A stretch of DNA of 62,805 nucleotides from the NCBI GenBank assembly GCA_900551895.1, contig URXX01000010.1, positions 1 through 62,805 of the forward strand, given 5' to 3'. The notes below the pieces were generated by a model. The model was given only the letters and a program-made list of their open reading frames with translations. It searched no databases and was not told the DNA's origin. The translations under genes and the position numbers were made by a program. This DNA is from an uncultured Lachnospiraceae bacterium. Lineage in GTDB: Bacteria; Bacillota; Clostridia; Lachnospirales; Lachnospiraceae. Positions within the stretch are counted from its first letter, which is position 1. Every line of letters starts with the position of its first letter. Of this stretch, positions 9,678 through 18,516 are shown in pieces.

Positions 9678-11069
9678 CTACTTCACGCGTGCTAATACAT
9701 CGTCAATATTACCTGCGTTTAAGAAATATCCTTCCGGAACATCATCATGTTTTCCTTCAAGAATTTCTTTGAAGCCCTGAATTGTTTCACTAATCGGAAC
9801 ATATCTTCCTTCAAAACCTGTAAACTGTGTTGCTACGAAGAATGGCTGTGATAAAAATCTCTGGATTTTTCTTGCACGAGATACTGTCAATTTATCTTCT
9901 TCTGATAATTCATCCATACCAAGCATTGCAATGATATCCTGCAATTCTTTGTATTTTTGAAGAATCTCCTGCACACCGCGAGCAACTTTATAATGTTCTT
10001 CTCCTACGATATGTGGATCCAACATACGAGATGAAGATTCCAATGGGTCTACAGCCGGATAAATACCAAGTTCCGTAATTGCACGGGATAATACGACTTT
10101 CGCATCCAAATGGGCGAATGTTGTAGCCGGTGCCGGGTCAGTTAAGTCATCGGCAGGCACATATACAGCCTGTACAGATGTGATAGAACCGTTCTTTGTA
10201 GAAGTAATACGTTCCTGTAATGCACCCATTTCTGTCTGTAGTGTAGGCTGGTAACCTACCGCTGAAGGCATACGTCCAAGCAAAGCGGAAACTTCCGAAC
10301 CTGCCTGTGTAAAACGGAAAATATTATCAATAAATAAAAGAACATCTTTTCCACCTTTATCTCGGAAATATTCTGCCATTGTAAGACCTGTAAGACCTAC
10401 ACGCATACGCGCTCCGGGCGGCTCATTCATCTGACCGAATACCATGGCTGTTTTATTGATAACACCTGATTCCATCATTTCGTAGTAAAGGTCATTTCCT
10501 TCACGAGTTCTCTCTCCTACACCTGTAAATACAGAATATCCACCGTGTTCTGTAGCGATATTTGTAATCAATTCCTGAATTAATACTGTTTTTCCTACAC
10601 CTGCACCACCAAACAGACCGATTTTACCACCTTTTTGGTAAGGGCAAAGCAAGTCGATTACTTTGATACCTGTTTCAAGCATCTCAGCCTCTGTTGCCTG
10701 TTCTTCAAATGCAGGAGCCTTTCTGTGAATCGGTGCATACTCTACATCTGTCGGTGCAGGTTTCTCATCGATTGCTTCTCCAAGTACGTTAAAGATACGT
10801 CCCAATGTATTTTCACCTACCGGCACGGAAATAGGCGCTCCTGTAGCAACCGCTTCCATACCACGAACAAGTCCGTCAGTCGGACCCATGGCGATACATC
10901 TTACCGTATCATCACCCAAATGCTGTGCAACTTCCACAACTAATTTTTCACCATTGCTTCTTGTAATATCAATGGCTTCATTAATTTCAGGAAGGTTGCC
11001 GTCGGCGTATTTAATATCCAATACCGCACCGATGATCTGAGTGATTTTACCTATATTTCTTTCTGCCAT
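9678..11069 (-). CDS. atpD: ATP synthase F1 beta subunit
   Basis: This is the catalytic beta subunit (463 residues). The Walker A motif GGAGVGKT is near residue 155, Walker B lies in DVLLFIDNIFRF, and the signature ALLGRMPSAVGYQPTL is intact. It forms the alpha3beta3 hexamer with AtpA, hydrolyses or makes ATP, and sits on the cytosolic face of the membrane. It lies between atpG and atpC in the usual order. Confidence 0.98.
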   Translation of the reverse strand: MAERNIGKITQIIGAVLDIKYADGNLPEINEAIDITRSNGEKLVVEVAQHLGDDTVRCIAMGPTDGLVRGMEAVATGAPISVPVGENTLGRIFNVLGEAIDEKPAPTDVEYAPIHRKAPAFEEQATEAEMLETGIKVIDLLCPYQKGGKIGLFGGAGVGKTVLIQELITNIATEHGGYSVFTGVGERTREGNDLYYEMMESGVINKTAMVFGQMNEPPGARMRVGLTGLTMAEYFRDKGGKDVLLFIDNIFRFTQAGSEVSALLGRMPSAVGYQPTLQTEMGALQERITSTKNGSITSVQAVYVPADDLTDPAPATTFAHLDAKVVLSRAITELGIYPAVDPLESSSRMLDPHIVGEEHYKVARGVQEILQKYKELQDIIAMLGMDELSEEDKLTVSRARKIQRFLSQPFFVATQFTGFEGRYVPISETIQGFKEILEGKHDDVPEGYFLNAGNIDDVLARVK

Positions 11070-11108
11070 TTTTTCACTCCTACCTTTTTCTAAAGATAAA
11101 CGCCGATG

Positions 11109-11969
11109 CTATAGTGCATCTGCACCGGCTATAATTTCTGTCAATTCCTGTGTAATAGCACCCTGACGGGCTCTATTATATTTCAATGCCAAGTCTTCAA
11201 TTATTTCTTCCGCATTATTTGTTGCAGAATCCATTGCCTGCATACGAGCACCGTTTTCACTCGCAACCGCTTCCACAAACGCACCATATAAGATACTTGT
11301 CATATATTTCGGAACGAGAAGGCTGATTGCTCTCTCCTCGTCCGGTTCAAAGTTCATCAGCACGTTACTGTTTTCTGACTTATTTTCTTCCGCTGCAACT
11401 GAAGTGTCAACCGGAAGTAATTTCTTAAATGTCGGGATATGTGTTACCGTATTTTTGAAAAATGTATAAGCCACATAAATTTCACCAATCTCTCCGTTGG
11501 CAAAATCCGTAAGCAGTCTTTTGCTCAGTGCCTGTGCATCTGCATAAGTTGGCTCTTCTATCATGTCGGAGCAGTCAAGAGCAACATCGTACCCTTTTCT
11601 CACAAGGCTTTCCGCCCCTTTTTTACCGACAAGATAAAGACGAACGTCTTCTTTTGCGATACCGCTTTCCGTAATGAGTTTCACTACATTTGAGTTGTAT
11701 CCGCCGGCAAGTCCTCGGTTGGAAGTAGCAACAACAATGCCGACTTTCTTTGATTCTCCCGCTTTCAAATACGGGTGTTCAATATTTCCTGCCTTCGCAA
11801 GCATGGAGGTCACTGTGGAATACATACACTCAAAGTATGCCTTTGAATTCTCTGCACGCATTCTTGCTTTCTGCAGTTTTACGGTAGAAATAAGTTTCAT
11901 GGCTTTTGTAATCTGCTGTGTACTCTGTACACTGCTCTTACGCCGTTTTATTTCTCTCATTGATGCCAT
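11109..11969 (-). CDS. atpG: ATP synthase F1 gamma subunit
   Basis: This is the rotating central shaft of F1 (286 residues). The N-terminal helix starts MASMREIKRRKSSVQSTQQI and the C-terminal helix ends with NRARQGAITQELTEIIAGA, both family signatures. It links the c-ring rotation to the catalytic sites. It starts 17 bases after atpA. Confidence 0.97.
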   Translation of the reverse strand: MASMREIKRRKSSVQSTQQITKAMKLISTVKLQKARMRAENSKAYFECMYSTVTSMLAKAGNIEHPYLKAGESKKVGIVVATSNRGLAGGYNSNVVKLITESGIAKEDVRLYLVGKKGAESLVRKGYDVALDCSDMIEEPTYADAQALSKRLLTDFANGEIGEIYVAYTFFKNTVTHIPTFKKLLPVDTSVAAEENKSENSNVLMNFEPDEERAISLLVPKYMTSILYGAFVEAVASENGARMQAMDSATNNAEEIIEDLALKYNRARQGAITQELTEIIAGADAL

Positions 11970-11985
11970 GACAATTCTCCTCTAT

Positions 11986-13488
11986 TTAGAATTCTTTTTT
12001 GAACTCATTAATTGCATTTACAAGTGCTTCCTCTGTCTTATCTGAAATCACTTTTTCTACTTTGATTGCTTCCGGAATTTCCGGATATTTTGTCTGAATA
12101 AAGTCAAACAGACCTTTTTCAAATTCAAGAACACGCTCTACAGGAACATCTAACAGATATTTCTGTGTTGCTGCATAAATGATGATAACCTGATATTCAA
12201 CCGGCATTGGCTGATACTGAGGCTGTTTCAACATTTCTTTAATACGCGCTCCCTGTGCAAGACGCTCTGTTGTATCTGCGTCAAGTTCTGAACCGAACTG
12301 TGCGAACGCTGCCAACTCACGATACTGTGCAAGGTCGATACGGATTGGACCTGCAATTTTCTTCATCGCTTTAATCTGTGCCGAACCACCAACTCGGGAT
12401 ACGGAAATACCCGGATTAATAGCCGGTCTGAAACCTGCGTTGAACATTTCTGTTTCAAGGAAAATCTGTCCGTCCGTAATTGAAATAACGTTTGTCGGAA
12501 TGTAAGCAGATACGTCACCTGCCTGTGTTTCAATGATTGGAAGTGCAGTAAGTGATCCTCCTCCCAACTCATCTGACAATCTTGCCGCTCTCTCTAACAA
12601 TCTTGAATGGAGATAGAATACATCTCCAGGGTACGCTTCACGTCCCGGTGGTCTTCTCAGAAGCAATGAAAGTGTACGATATGCTGTCGCATGTTTGGAC
12701 AAATCATCATATACGATCAGTACGTCCTCTCCTTTTTCCATCCATTCTTCACCCATAGCACAACCTGCATATGGTGCAATATATTGAAGTGGGGCAAGTT
12801 CACTTGCTGTAGATGCAACAACTGTTGTATAGTCCATTGCACCGTATTCTTCAAATGTCTGTACGATATTTGCAACTGTAGACGCTTTCTGTCCAATTGC
12901 AACGTAAATACATTTTACCCCTTGTCCTTTTTGGTTGATAATTGTATCAATGGCGATTGCAGTTTTACCTGTCTGTCTGTCACCGATGATAAGCTCACGC
13001 TGACCTCTTCCGATTGGTACCATAGAGTCAATCGCCTTAATTCCTGTCTGTAACGGTGTATCTACTGATTTACGGGAAATAACACCTGAGGCAACTCTTT
13101 CAATCTGACGATATGCTTTTGCCTGAATAGGTCCTTTTCCATCAATAGGTTGTCCAAGTGCGTTTACAACACGACCTAACATACAATCTCCAACCGGAAC
13201 TTCTACTACTCTTCCGGTTGTTTTTACGGTATCACCCTCGTTAATGTTTCTGTTATCTCCTAAAAGAACAGCACCAACATTATCTTCTTCAAGGTTTAAC
13301 ACCATACCGTATACTTCTCCGGGGAACTCTAAAAGTTCTCCCTGCATTGCGTTTTCTAGACCGTGGATACGCGCAATACCATCGGCTACTTGAATAACCG
13401 TTCCCACATCAGATACTTCTAAATCTGACGCATATCTTTTAATCTGTTCTTTAATGACAGAACTGATTTCTTCTGGTCTTAAATTCAT
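11986..13488 (-). CDS. atpA: ATP synthase F1 alpha subunit
   Basis: This is the non-catalytic nucleotide-binding alpha subunit (500 residues, typical). It begins MNLRPEEISSVIKEQI and contains Walker A GDRQTGKT (about 168-176) and the alpha/beta signature near PAINPGISVSRVG. It alternates with AtpD in the F1 hexamer and contacts the peripheral stalk through its N-terminus. Confidence 0.98.
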   Translation of the reverse strand: MNLRPEEISSVIKEQIKRYASDLEVSDVGTVIQVADGIARIHGLENAMQGELLEFPGEVYGMVLNLEEDNVGAVLLGDNRNINEGDTVKTTGRVVEVPVGDCMLGRVVNALGQPIDGKGPIQAKAYRQIERVASGVISRKSVDTPLQTGIKAIDSMVPIGRGQRELIIGDRQTGKTAIAIDTIINQKGQGVKCIYVAIGQKASTVANIVQTFEEYGAMDYTTVVASTASELAPLQYIAPYAGCAMGEEWMEKGEDVLIVYDDLSKHATAYRTLSLLLRRPPGREAYPGDVFYLHSRLLERAARLSDELGGGSLTALPIIETQAGDVSAYIPTNVISITDGQIFLETEMFNAGFRPAINPGISVSRVGGSAQIKAMKKIAGPIRIDLAQYRELAAFAQFGSELDADTTERLAQGARIKEMLKQPQYQPMPVEYQVIIIYAATQKYLLDVPVERVLEFEKGLFDFIQTKYPEIPEAIKVEKVISDKTEEALVNAINEFKKEF

Positions 13489-13515
13489 GGAGCGAATCCA
13501 CCTTTCTTTTATATT

Positions 13516-14061
13516 TTATATCTGAATACTTCTCAACTGCTTAGACAACTCATAGAGTTTCGTCTTAATGCTGCTGTCCACAACCCTGTCGCCGATACGG
13601 ATAACCATTCCGCCGATAAGACTTTCATCTACGGAATAATTCATCTCGAAACTTTCGTAGCGGGTTGTTTCTAAAAGTCTTTTTTCCACTGCACTTTTCT
13701 GTGCGTCTGTTAATCCAACCGCAGTTGTGACAAATGCAGTTCCTATTTTCTTTTCCTCTTTTACAAGTGCAATAAAATAGTCAAATACGGACGAAATGTC
13801 TTTTGAATGCCCTTTTGAAATTAAAAGTGCGATAAGCCCGATAATTTCTTTTGACACATGACCTGTAAAAGTTTCCTCGATAAGTTTTATCTTATCTTCT
13901 TTAATAATCTTTGGATTATCCATTAATTTCTGAAGGTCCTGATTTTCAGAAAAAACGGCTGTCAGTCCTTTCGCCTCCTCAGCAAAAGCGTCCACACGGT
14001 TTTCTTCCACGGCTACAGAAAATAATGCGTCTCCGTATGTTTTAGAAACTAATTTAGCCAT
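13516..14061 (-). CDS. atpH: ATP synthase F1 delta subunit
   Basis: This is the peripheral-stalk delta (OSCP) subunit, 181 residues, linking AtpF to the top of F1. The N-terminal helical bundle and the C-terminal family motif (DESLIGGMVIRIGDRVVDSSI) are present. The start overlaps the end of atpF by 13 bases, suggesting translational coupling. Confidence 0.96.
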   Translation of the reverse strand: MAKLVSKTYGDALFSVAVEENRVDAFAEEAKGLTAVFSENQDLQKLMDNPKIIKEDKIKLIEETFTGHVSKEIIGLIALLISKGHSKDISSVFDYFIALVKEEKKIGTAFVTTAVGLTDAQKSAVEKRLLETTRYESFEMNYSVDESLIGGMVIRIGDRVVDSSIKTKLYELSKQLRSIQI

Positions 14062-14564
14062 GTACTGTCACCCATTTCTTTTAATGTTTCTTCAATCAGA
14101 CTTTCCTGTACATTTGTGTCAATGGAAGCAGATACGACCTTTCCTGCCATCATAGATGCAATCGTAATCATTTCCTGCTTCATTTCATCTAATGCACGTT
14201 TCTTCTCCAATTCAATTTCCGCATTTCCGCGTTCTATAATACGGGCTGCCTCTTCTTTTGCTTCAGCAATAATTTTTGCTTCATTCTGCATTGCCTTTTT
14301 GCGTGCGGCACTTAAAATTTCCTGTGCCTCTTTATCCACTTCTTTTAGTTTCTTTTCGTATTCTTCCTTATATGCAGTCGCATCTGTTCTTTCTTTTTTT
14401 GCCGTTTCCTGCTCGTCCAAAACACGCTGTCTACGTTTTTCCAACAGGTTTCTTACCGGCTCGAACAACAGATAGGATAAGAATGTAAACATGACAAGCA
14501 TACTGATTGCCAATACTACAGCATCGAAAAGGAACTGTGCATCAAGGGTAAATAAACGTTCCAA
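14049..14564 (-). CDS. atpF: ATP synthase F0 b subunit
   Basis: This is the membrane-anchored stator subunit (171 residues): a single N-terminal membrane helix (about 10-33) followed by a long charged coiled coil (LEKRRQRVLDEQETAKKER onward). It starts with TTG, placed seven bases after GGAGG; no better ATG is nearby. Its 3' end overlaps atpH. Confidence 0.94.
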   Translation of the reverse strand: MERLFTLDAQFLFDAVVLAISMLVMFTFLSYLLFEPVRNLLEKRRQRVLDEQETAKKERTDATAYKEEYEKKLKEVDKEAQEILSAARKKAMQNEAKIIAEAKEEAARIIERGNAEIELEKKRALDEMKQEMITIASMMAGKVVSASIDTNVQESLIEETLKEMGDSTWLN

Positions 14565-14607
14565 GGTTCAGCCTCCTTCCTTATCTTATTTTCAATTTCC
14601 GTTATTC

Positions 14608-14874
14608 TTAGAGTTTTCCTAAAAGTGGGTTAGCGAATAACAGAATAAGTGCGATAACCAAACTGTAAAGACCAGTTGTTTCCGCTACGGCCTGACCAAG
14701 TAACATTGTTGATGTAATGTCTGATTTTGCCCCTGGGTTTCTACCTACTGCAGATGCACCGTGACCTGCTGCAACACCCTGTCCGATACCAGGTCCGATA
14801 CCTGCGATCATCGCAAGACCTGCACCGATTGCTGAACACGCTAAAATTAATGCTTCATTTGAAATTCCATTCAT
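14608..14874 (-). CDS. atpE: ATP synthase F0 c subunit, probably sodium-binding
   Basis: This is the ring-forming c subunit: 88 residues with two membrane helices and the polar loop GRNPGA. The ion-binding carboxylate is Glu65. Gln32, Val63, Thr67 and Tyr70 occupy the positions of the sodium-binding signature known from Ilyobacter tartaricus, with Thr66 in place of Ser66. By family knowledge this favours a sodium-coupled ATP synthase; proton coupling is not excluded by sequence alone. Confidence 0.96.
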   Translation of the reverse strand: MNGISNEALILACSAIGAGLAMIAGIGPGIGQGVAAGHGASAVGRNPGAKSDITSTMLLGQAVAETTGLYSLVIALILLFANPLLGKL

Positions 14875-14913
14875 AGTTAAATCCTCCTAAAATTTGTTTT
14901 TTGTTTTCTCTTG

Positions 14914-15633
14914 TTACTTTTTGTCCGGTATCTTGTCACTGACAAATACCATTGTCAACATACAGAATACGTATGTCTGAATTGCTCCCGAAAAGATATC
15001 GAAATAAATGTGTAAAAATCCCGGCCATGCGATTGCAATATTAGATAGCAATCCGTAAAGCAGAGCCATAATTACTGTTCCCGATAATACATTTCCGAAC
15101 AAACGCAATGATAATGAAAATGGCACCGCAATTTCTCCAATCAGATTTATTGGGAATAGAAACGGCAATGGCTTAAACAAATCGGTAAATGCACCGAATT
15201 TATTGTACCTGATATTATTAAACTGAATTAAGAAGAATGTAATAATACCAAGTGGAAATGTAACGCCATAATCCGCTGTTGGTGGTCTTAAACCAAGCAA
15301 TCCTGAGATATTACTAAACAGGATAAACAGGAATAATGTTCCGATATAGTTTCTATACGGTATTCCTTTTTTGCCCATACCACCGTGTACCATACCGTCT
15401 AACATCTCAACGATGTACTCTACGGCATTTTGAAATTTGCTCGGTTTTCCATCGGTGTCTTTCAACTTTATCCTTGCGACAAGAGCAAATATAATCAGCC
15501 CGACGCATATGATAAAGATACTGACATGAGTCGTTGTCAGGTATAACTCTTGGCCGAACAGTTTGAACTTTACAAGTGAATGAATCATAAAGTCCGCTTC
15601 TTTAGCCGCTAATATCCCTAGTCCATTTCCCAC
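14914..15633 (-). CDS. atpB: ATP synthase F0 a subunit
   Basis: This is the membrane stator subunit (239 residues) that forms the ion half-channels beside the c-ring. Several hydrophobic helices are visible, and the essential arginine lies in SLSLRLFGNVLSG. A TTG three codons upstream would touch the ribosome site; the GTG at 15633 is nine bases after AAAGGAGG and is the better start. The 3' end carries the conserved AIQTYVFCMLTMVFV helix. Confidence 0.95.
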   Translation of the reverse strand: MGNGLGILAAKEADFMIHSLVKFKLFGQELYLTTTHVSIFIICVGLIIFALVARIKLKDTDGKPSKFQNAVEYIVEMLDGMVHGGMGKKGIPYRNYIGTLFLFILFSNISGLLGLRPPTADYGVTFPLGIITFFLIQFNNIRYNKFGAFTDLFKPLPFLFPINLIGEIAVPFSLSLRLFGNVLSGTVIMALLYGLLSNIAIAWPGFLHIYFDIFSGAIQTYVFCMLTMVFVSDKIPDKK

Positions 15634-15648
15634 GTGCTTCAACCTCCT

Positions 15649-16050
15649 TTACTTAGATTTTTTAAGTTTTAACAACACTTTATGTGTGTAGGGCTGCAAA
15701 TAAGCCCCTATTTTCAGTCCCAAAACTCCGACAAGCAGCGTAATCGGACTCCCAACGTCAAAATAAACCGTTGCACCAAATGCGATTGCCACTACGACAT
15801 ACCGCAGTGCATACATCTTTCTCATATGTTTCGCCGCTCCCGCTTCTCCTAAATCCAAAGCGTCTTCAATGGAACGTTTCATATGAATTGCCATTCCAAC
15901 TGCCACGACAACGCCTATCCACAATCCGAAAGACAAATAAGAAAGATTCCCTGTGGCAATAAAGCACACCGGAATCTGTACAATCGTTCCATATACAATG
16001 ATACCCGCGATTAATTCCTTTAATGTTTCATTTGCTGAATTATCTGTCAT
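15649..16050 (-). CDS. atpI: AtpI-like ATP synthase accessory membrane protein
   Basis: This is a 133-residue protein with four probable membrane helices, starting MTDNSANETLKELIAG. It sits between atpZ and atpB, where atpI (assembly factor of the c-ring) is found in Firmicutes. The start at 16050 has GAGG nine bases upstream and overlaps the stop of the preceding gene (ATGACAGATAA). Two upstream ATGs in frame are less well placed. The assignment rests on size, topology and position; the sequence itself diverges fast in this family. Confidence 0.8.
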   Translation of the reverse strand: MTDNSANETLKELIAGIIVYGTIVQIPVCFIATGNLSYLSFGLWIGVVVAVGMAIHMKRSIEDALDLGEAGAAKHMRKMYALRYVVVAIAFGATVYFDVGSPITLLVGVLGLKIGAYLQPYTHKVLLKLKKSK

Positions 16051-16273
16051 CTTCTTCATCCTCTGAATCTTCATTCGCGTGTCTGACTAAATAGTAAACA
16101 TTTCTCCCGCCTGCCAAAACACCAAGAATTACAAGCGCAATAAATACAGGCCATGAAAATTTCTCTTCTAAATAAGAGCCTAACCATGTACACAGCAAAA
16201 TCGGAACAAGCATACTTATCCCTACCTGTGTAATTAAGGCAAATGTTCTGTGAACACTTCTTTTATATTTCAT
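16040..16273 (-). CDS. atpZ: AtpZ/AtpI family protein
   Basis: This 77-residue protein has two membrane helices (about 11-30 and 42-62) joined by GSYLEEKFSWP, with the small-residue pattern GISMLVPILLCTWLG and GVLAGGRNVYYL typical of the AtpZ/AtpI family (a proposed Mg/Ca channel or assembly factor). Its acidic tail EDSEDEEDD ends inside the next gene. It is the first gene of the atp operon. Confidence 0.85.
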   Translation of the reverse strand: MKYKRSVHRTFALITQVGISMLVPILLCTWLGSYLEEKFSWPVFIALVILGVLAGGRNVYYLVRHANEDSEDEEDDR

Positions 16274-16303
16274 AAAGTCCCTCCAAATTCATGCCTCGTT
16301 ATT

Positions 16304-16332
16304 GTTATAACATTTTTTATACTTAAAGTCCA
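16304..16332 (-). promoter_or_regulatory. Predicted promoter of the atp operon
   Basis: On the minus strand TGGACT (16327-16332) and TATAAC (16304-16309) are 17 bases apart, in the 78-base gap between trmL and atpZ. The -35 box is one or two bases off consensus. Confidence 0.45.
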
Positions 16333-16351
16333 CAGTTAGAGATTTAGAACT

Positions 16352-16849
16352 TTAGTCCTTCCACTCCAACCGATGAAGATGTCCTTCTTTCTCCATATTG
16401 GCAAAACCGTTTTGTCGAAGCGCTTCGTACAGCACAATCGCCACGGAATTTCCTAAATTCAATGAACGAATATCATGCGACATCGGAATACGGATACTCT
16501 CCTCCTGATGCTCCACCAGAATTTCTTCCGGAATGCCCGCACTTTCCTTTCCAAACATAATATAGCAGTCCGGCTCATAAGATACATCTGTGTATACATT
16601 TTTTGCCTTCGTTGTCGCCATATAAATTTTCGCATTTGGATTTTTCTCCAAAAACTCTTCAAAATTGATGTATGTTGTCACATCCAAATCGTCCCAGTAA
16701 TCCATACCCGCGCGTTTTAACGCTTTCTCATTTAATCGAAATCCCAAAGGCTCAATCAAATGCAGTCTTGTGTTTGTCGCCACGCAGGTTCTGCCGATAT
16801 TCCCCGTATTTGCGGGTATTTCCGGTTCAAATAAAACAATGTTAAGCAT
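16352..16849 (-). CDS. trmL: tRNA (cytidine(34)-2'-O)-methyltransferase
   Basis: This is a 165-residue SPOUT methyltransferase that 2'-O-methylates the wobble base of tRNA-Leu isoacceptors. Family marks are the N-terminal LFEPEIPANTGNIGRTC, the central MFGKESAGIPEE and the C-terminal knot LNLGNSVAIVLYEALRQ. It overlaps the aminotransferase end by eight bases, so the two are probably cotranscribed. Confidence 0.95.
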   Translation of the reverse strand: MLNIVLFEPEIPANTGNIGRTCVATNTRLHLIEPLGFRLNEKALKRAGMDYWDDLDVTTYINFEEFLEKNPNAKIYMATTKAKNVYTDVSYEPDCYIMFGKESAGIPEEILVEHQEESIRIPMSHDIRSLNLGNSVAIVLYEALRQNGFANMEKEGHLHRLEWKD

Positions 16850-18023
16850 TTTCTTCCGTCCTTTCTCTCAATCGGCTGATAAATCTCTCCAGTCTGCCGA
16901 TTGCCTCTTTTAAATCTTCAAGCGAGTACGCATAGGAAATTCGCAAAAATCCTTCTCCGCACTCTCCAAACGCCGTCCCCGGCACAACTGCCACCTTTTC
17001 CTCCGCCAAAAACTTCATGGCAAATTCCTCCGACGACATACCAAACTCTTTAATACTCGGGAAAATATAAAATGCCCCGTAAGGCTCAAAGCAGTCTAAT
17101 TTCATTCGCTTAAACTCATTGACAAGGAAACGTCTGCGCTGATTGTAAGCGTTTCGCATCTCCTCCACTTCCCCCTCGCAGTTTCTAAGTGCTTCCACCG
17201 CCGCATACTGACTGTTCGTCGGGGCGCACATAATGGCGTACTGATGAATTTTAATCATCTGCTCGATAATCTTTTTCGGTCCGCAGGCATATCCGAGTCG
17301 CCAGCCTGTCATCGCAAATCCTTTTGAGAACCCGTTAATTAAAATCGTTCTCTCTTTCATTCCCGGAAAACTTGCAATGGAAACGTGTTCTCCCTTATAA
17401 CTTAATTCCGAATAAATTTCATCGGACAGTACGAATAAATCATGCTCCACAACAAACTTTGCAATCGGCTCTAAATCTTCTCTCGTCATAATCGAACCTG
17501 TCGGATTATTCGGAAACGGCAATACAAGTATTTTCGTTTTCTCCGTCACCGCATTTTCCAATTCCTCCACCGTCAGTTTAAATTCATTTTTTCTTTGCAG
17601 AGGAATAATCACAGGAACGCCGTCCGCAAGCACCGTACACGGAAGATAAGAAACATAACTCGGCTGCGGAATAAGCACCTCGTCACCCTTGTCCAACATG
17701 GCGCGCATGGCAATGTCAATTCCCTCGCTTCCGCCTACCGTCACGACAACTTCATTTCTGAAATCATACTCTACATTTATTTTTCTCGATAAATATCTGC
17801 ATATTTCCTGTTTTAACTCTTTCAATCCGGCATTTGACGTATAGAACGTTCTTCCTCTTTCCAAAGAGTAAATGCCTTCCTCGCGTATTCTCCACGGCGT
17901 ATCAAAATCCGGTTCGCCCACTCCAAGAGAAATGGCATCGTCCATTTCACTGACCAAATCAAAAAACTTTCGGATACCTGACGGCGCAATATTTACGATT
18001 TTCTCTGATAATGGATTTCTCAT
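16842..18023 (-). CDS. PLP-dependent class I/II aminotransferase
   Basis: This is a fold-type I aminotransferase of 393 residues (AspC/AraT-like subgroup). The Schiff-base lysine lies in NGFSKGFAMTGWRLGY, and the substrate and PLP-binding signatures FPNNPTGS and LGVGEPDFDTP are intact. The amino-acid specificity cannot be read from sequence. The start codon overlaps the stop of the Lrp-type regulator by one base, which strongly suggests that the regulator controls this operon in response to an amino acid. Confidence 0.93.
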   Translation of the reverse strand: MRNPLSEKIVNIAPSGIRKFFDLVSEMDDAISLGVGEPDFDTPWRIREEGIYSLERGRTFYTSNAGLKELKQEICRYLSRKINVEYDFRNEVVVTVGGSEGIDIAMRAMLDKGDEVLIPQPSYVSYLPCTVLADGVPVIIPLQRKNEFKLTVEELENAVTEKTKILVLPFPNNPTGSIMTREDLEPIAKFVVEHDLFVLSDEIYSELSYKGEHVSIASFPGMKERTILINGFSKGFAMTGWRLGYACGPKKIIEQMIKIHQYAIMCAPTNSQYAAVEALRNCEGEVEEMRNAYNQRRRFLVNEFKRMKLDCFEPYGAFYIFPSIKEFGMSSEEFAMKFLAEEKVAVVPGTAFGECGEGFLRISYAYSLEDLKEAIGRLERFISRLRERTEENA

Positions 18024-18505
18024 TATGGCATCACCGGTATCCTTTCCCCTTTAGATTTATTTACCAGTATCGTCGAGTGGTCTTTATATTTTTTCAAAAT
18101 AAAATGTGTCGCCGTACTGATAACCGACTCTATCGGTGAAAGTTTTTCCGAAACAAACATGGAAACTTCTTTCAACGTTTTTCCCTCCAAAGTGACAAGT
18201 AAATCATACCCGCCCGAAATCAGATATACTGCGGAAACTTCCGGATAATTGTAAATTCGCTCGGCAATGCGGTCAAATCCCTGATTTCTCTGTGGTGTCA
18301 CACGCACCTCGATAAGAGCGGTAATCTTTTCCACCCCCGCTTTATCCCAGTCAATCAATGTATGATAACCGCATATAATCTTCTCTTTTTCCATGTCGGC
18401 AATCTCATTGGCAACCGTAATTTCATCACTGCCCAAAAGAACCGCCAGTTCTTTTAATTCCACTCTGCTGTGTGTTTCAATATAACTCAATATTTCTTTT
18501 CTCAT
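18023..18505 (-). CDS. Lrp/AsnC family transcriptional regulator
   Basis: This is a 160-residue regulator with an N-terminal winged helix-turn-helix (VELKELAVLLGSDEITVANEIADME) and a C-terminal RAM ligand-binding domain (YPEVSAVYLISGGYDLLVTLEG). The family binds amino acids and acts locally or globally. Here it is fused in one operon with the downstream aminotransferase, suggesting a local autoregulatory role. Confidence 0.93.
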   Translation of the reverse strand: MRKEILSYIETHSRVELKELAVLLGSDEITVANEIADMEKEKIICGYHTLIDWDKAGVEKITALIEVRVTPQRNQGFDRIAERIYNYPEVSAVYLISGGYDLLVTLEGKTLKEVSMFVSEKLSPIESVISTATHFILKKYKDHSTILVNKSKGERIPVMP

Positions 18506-18516
18506 GCCTGCCTCCT

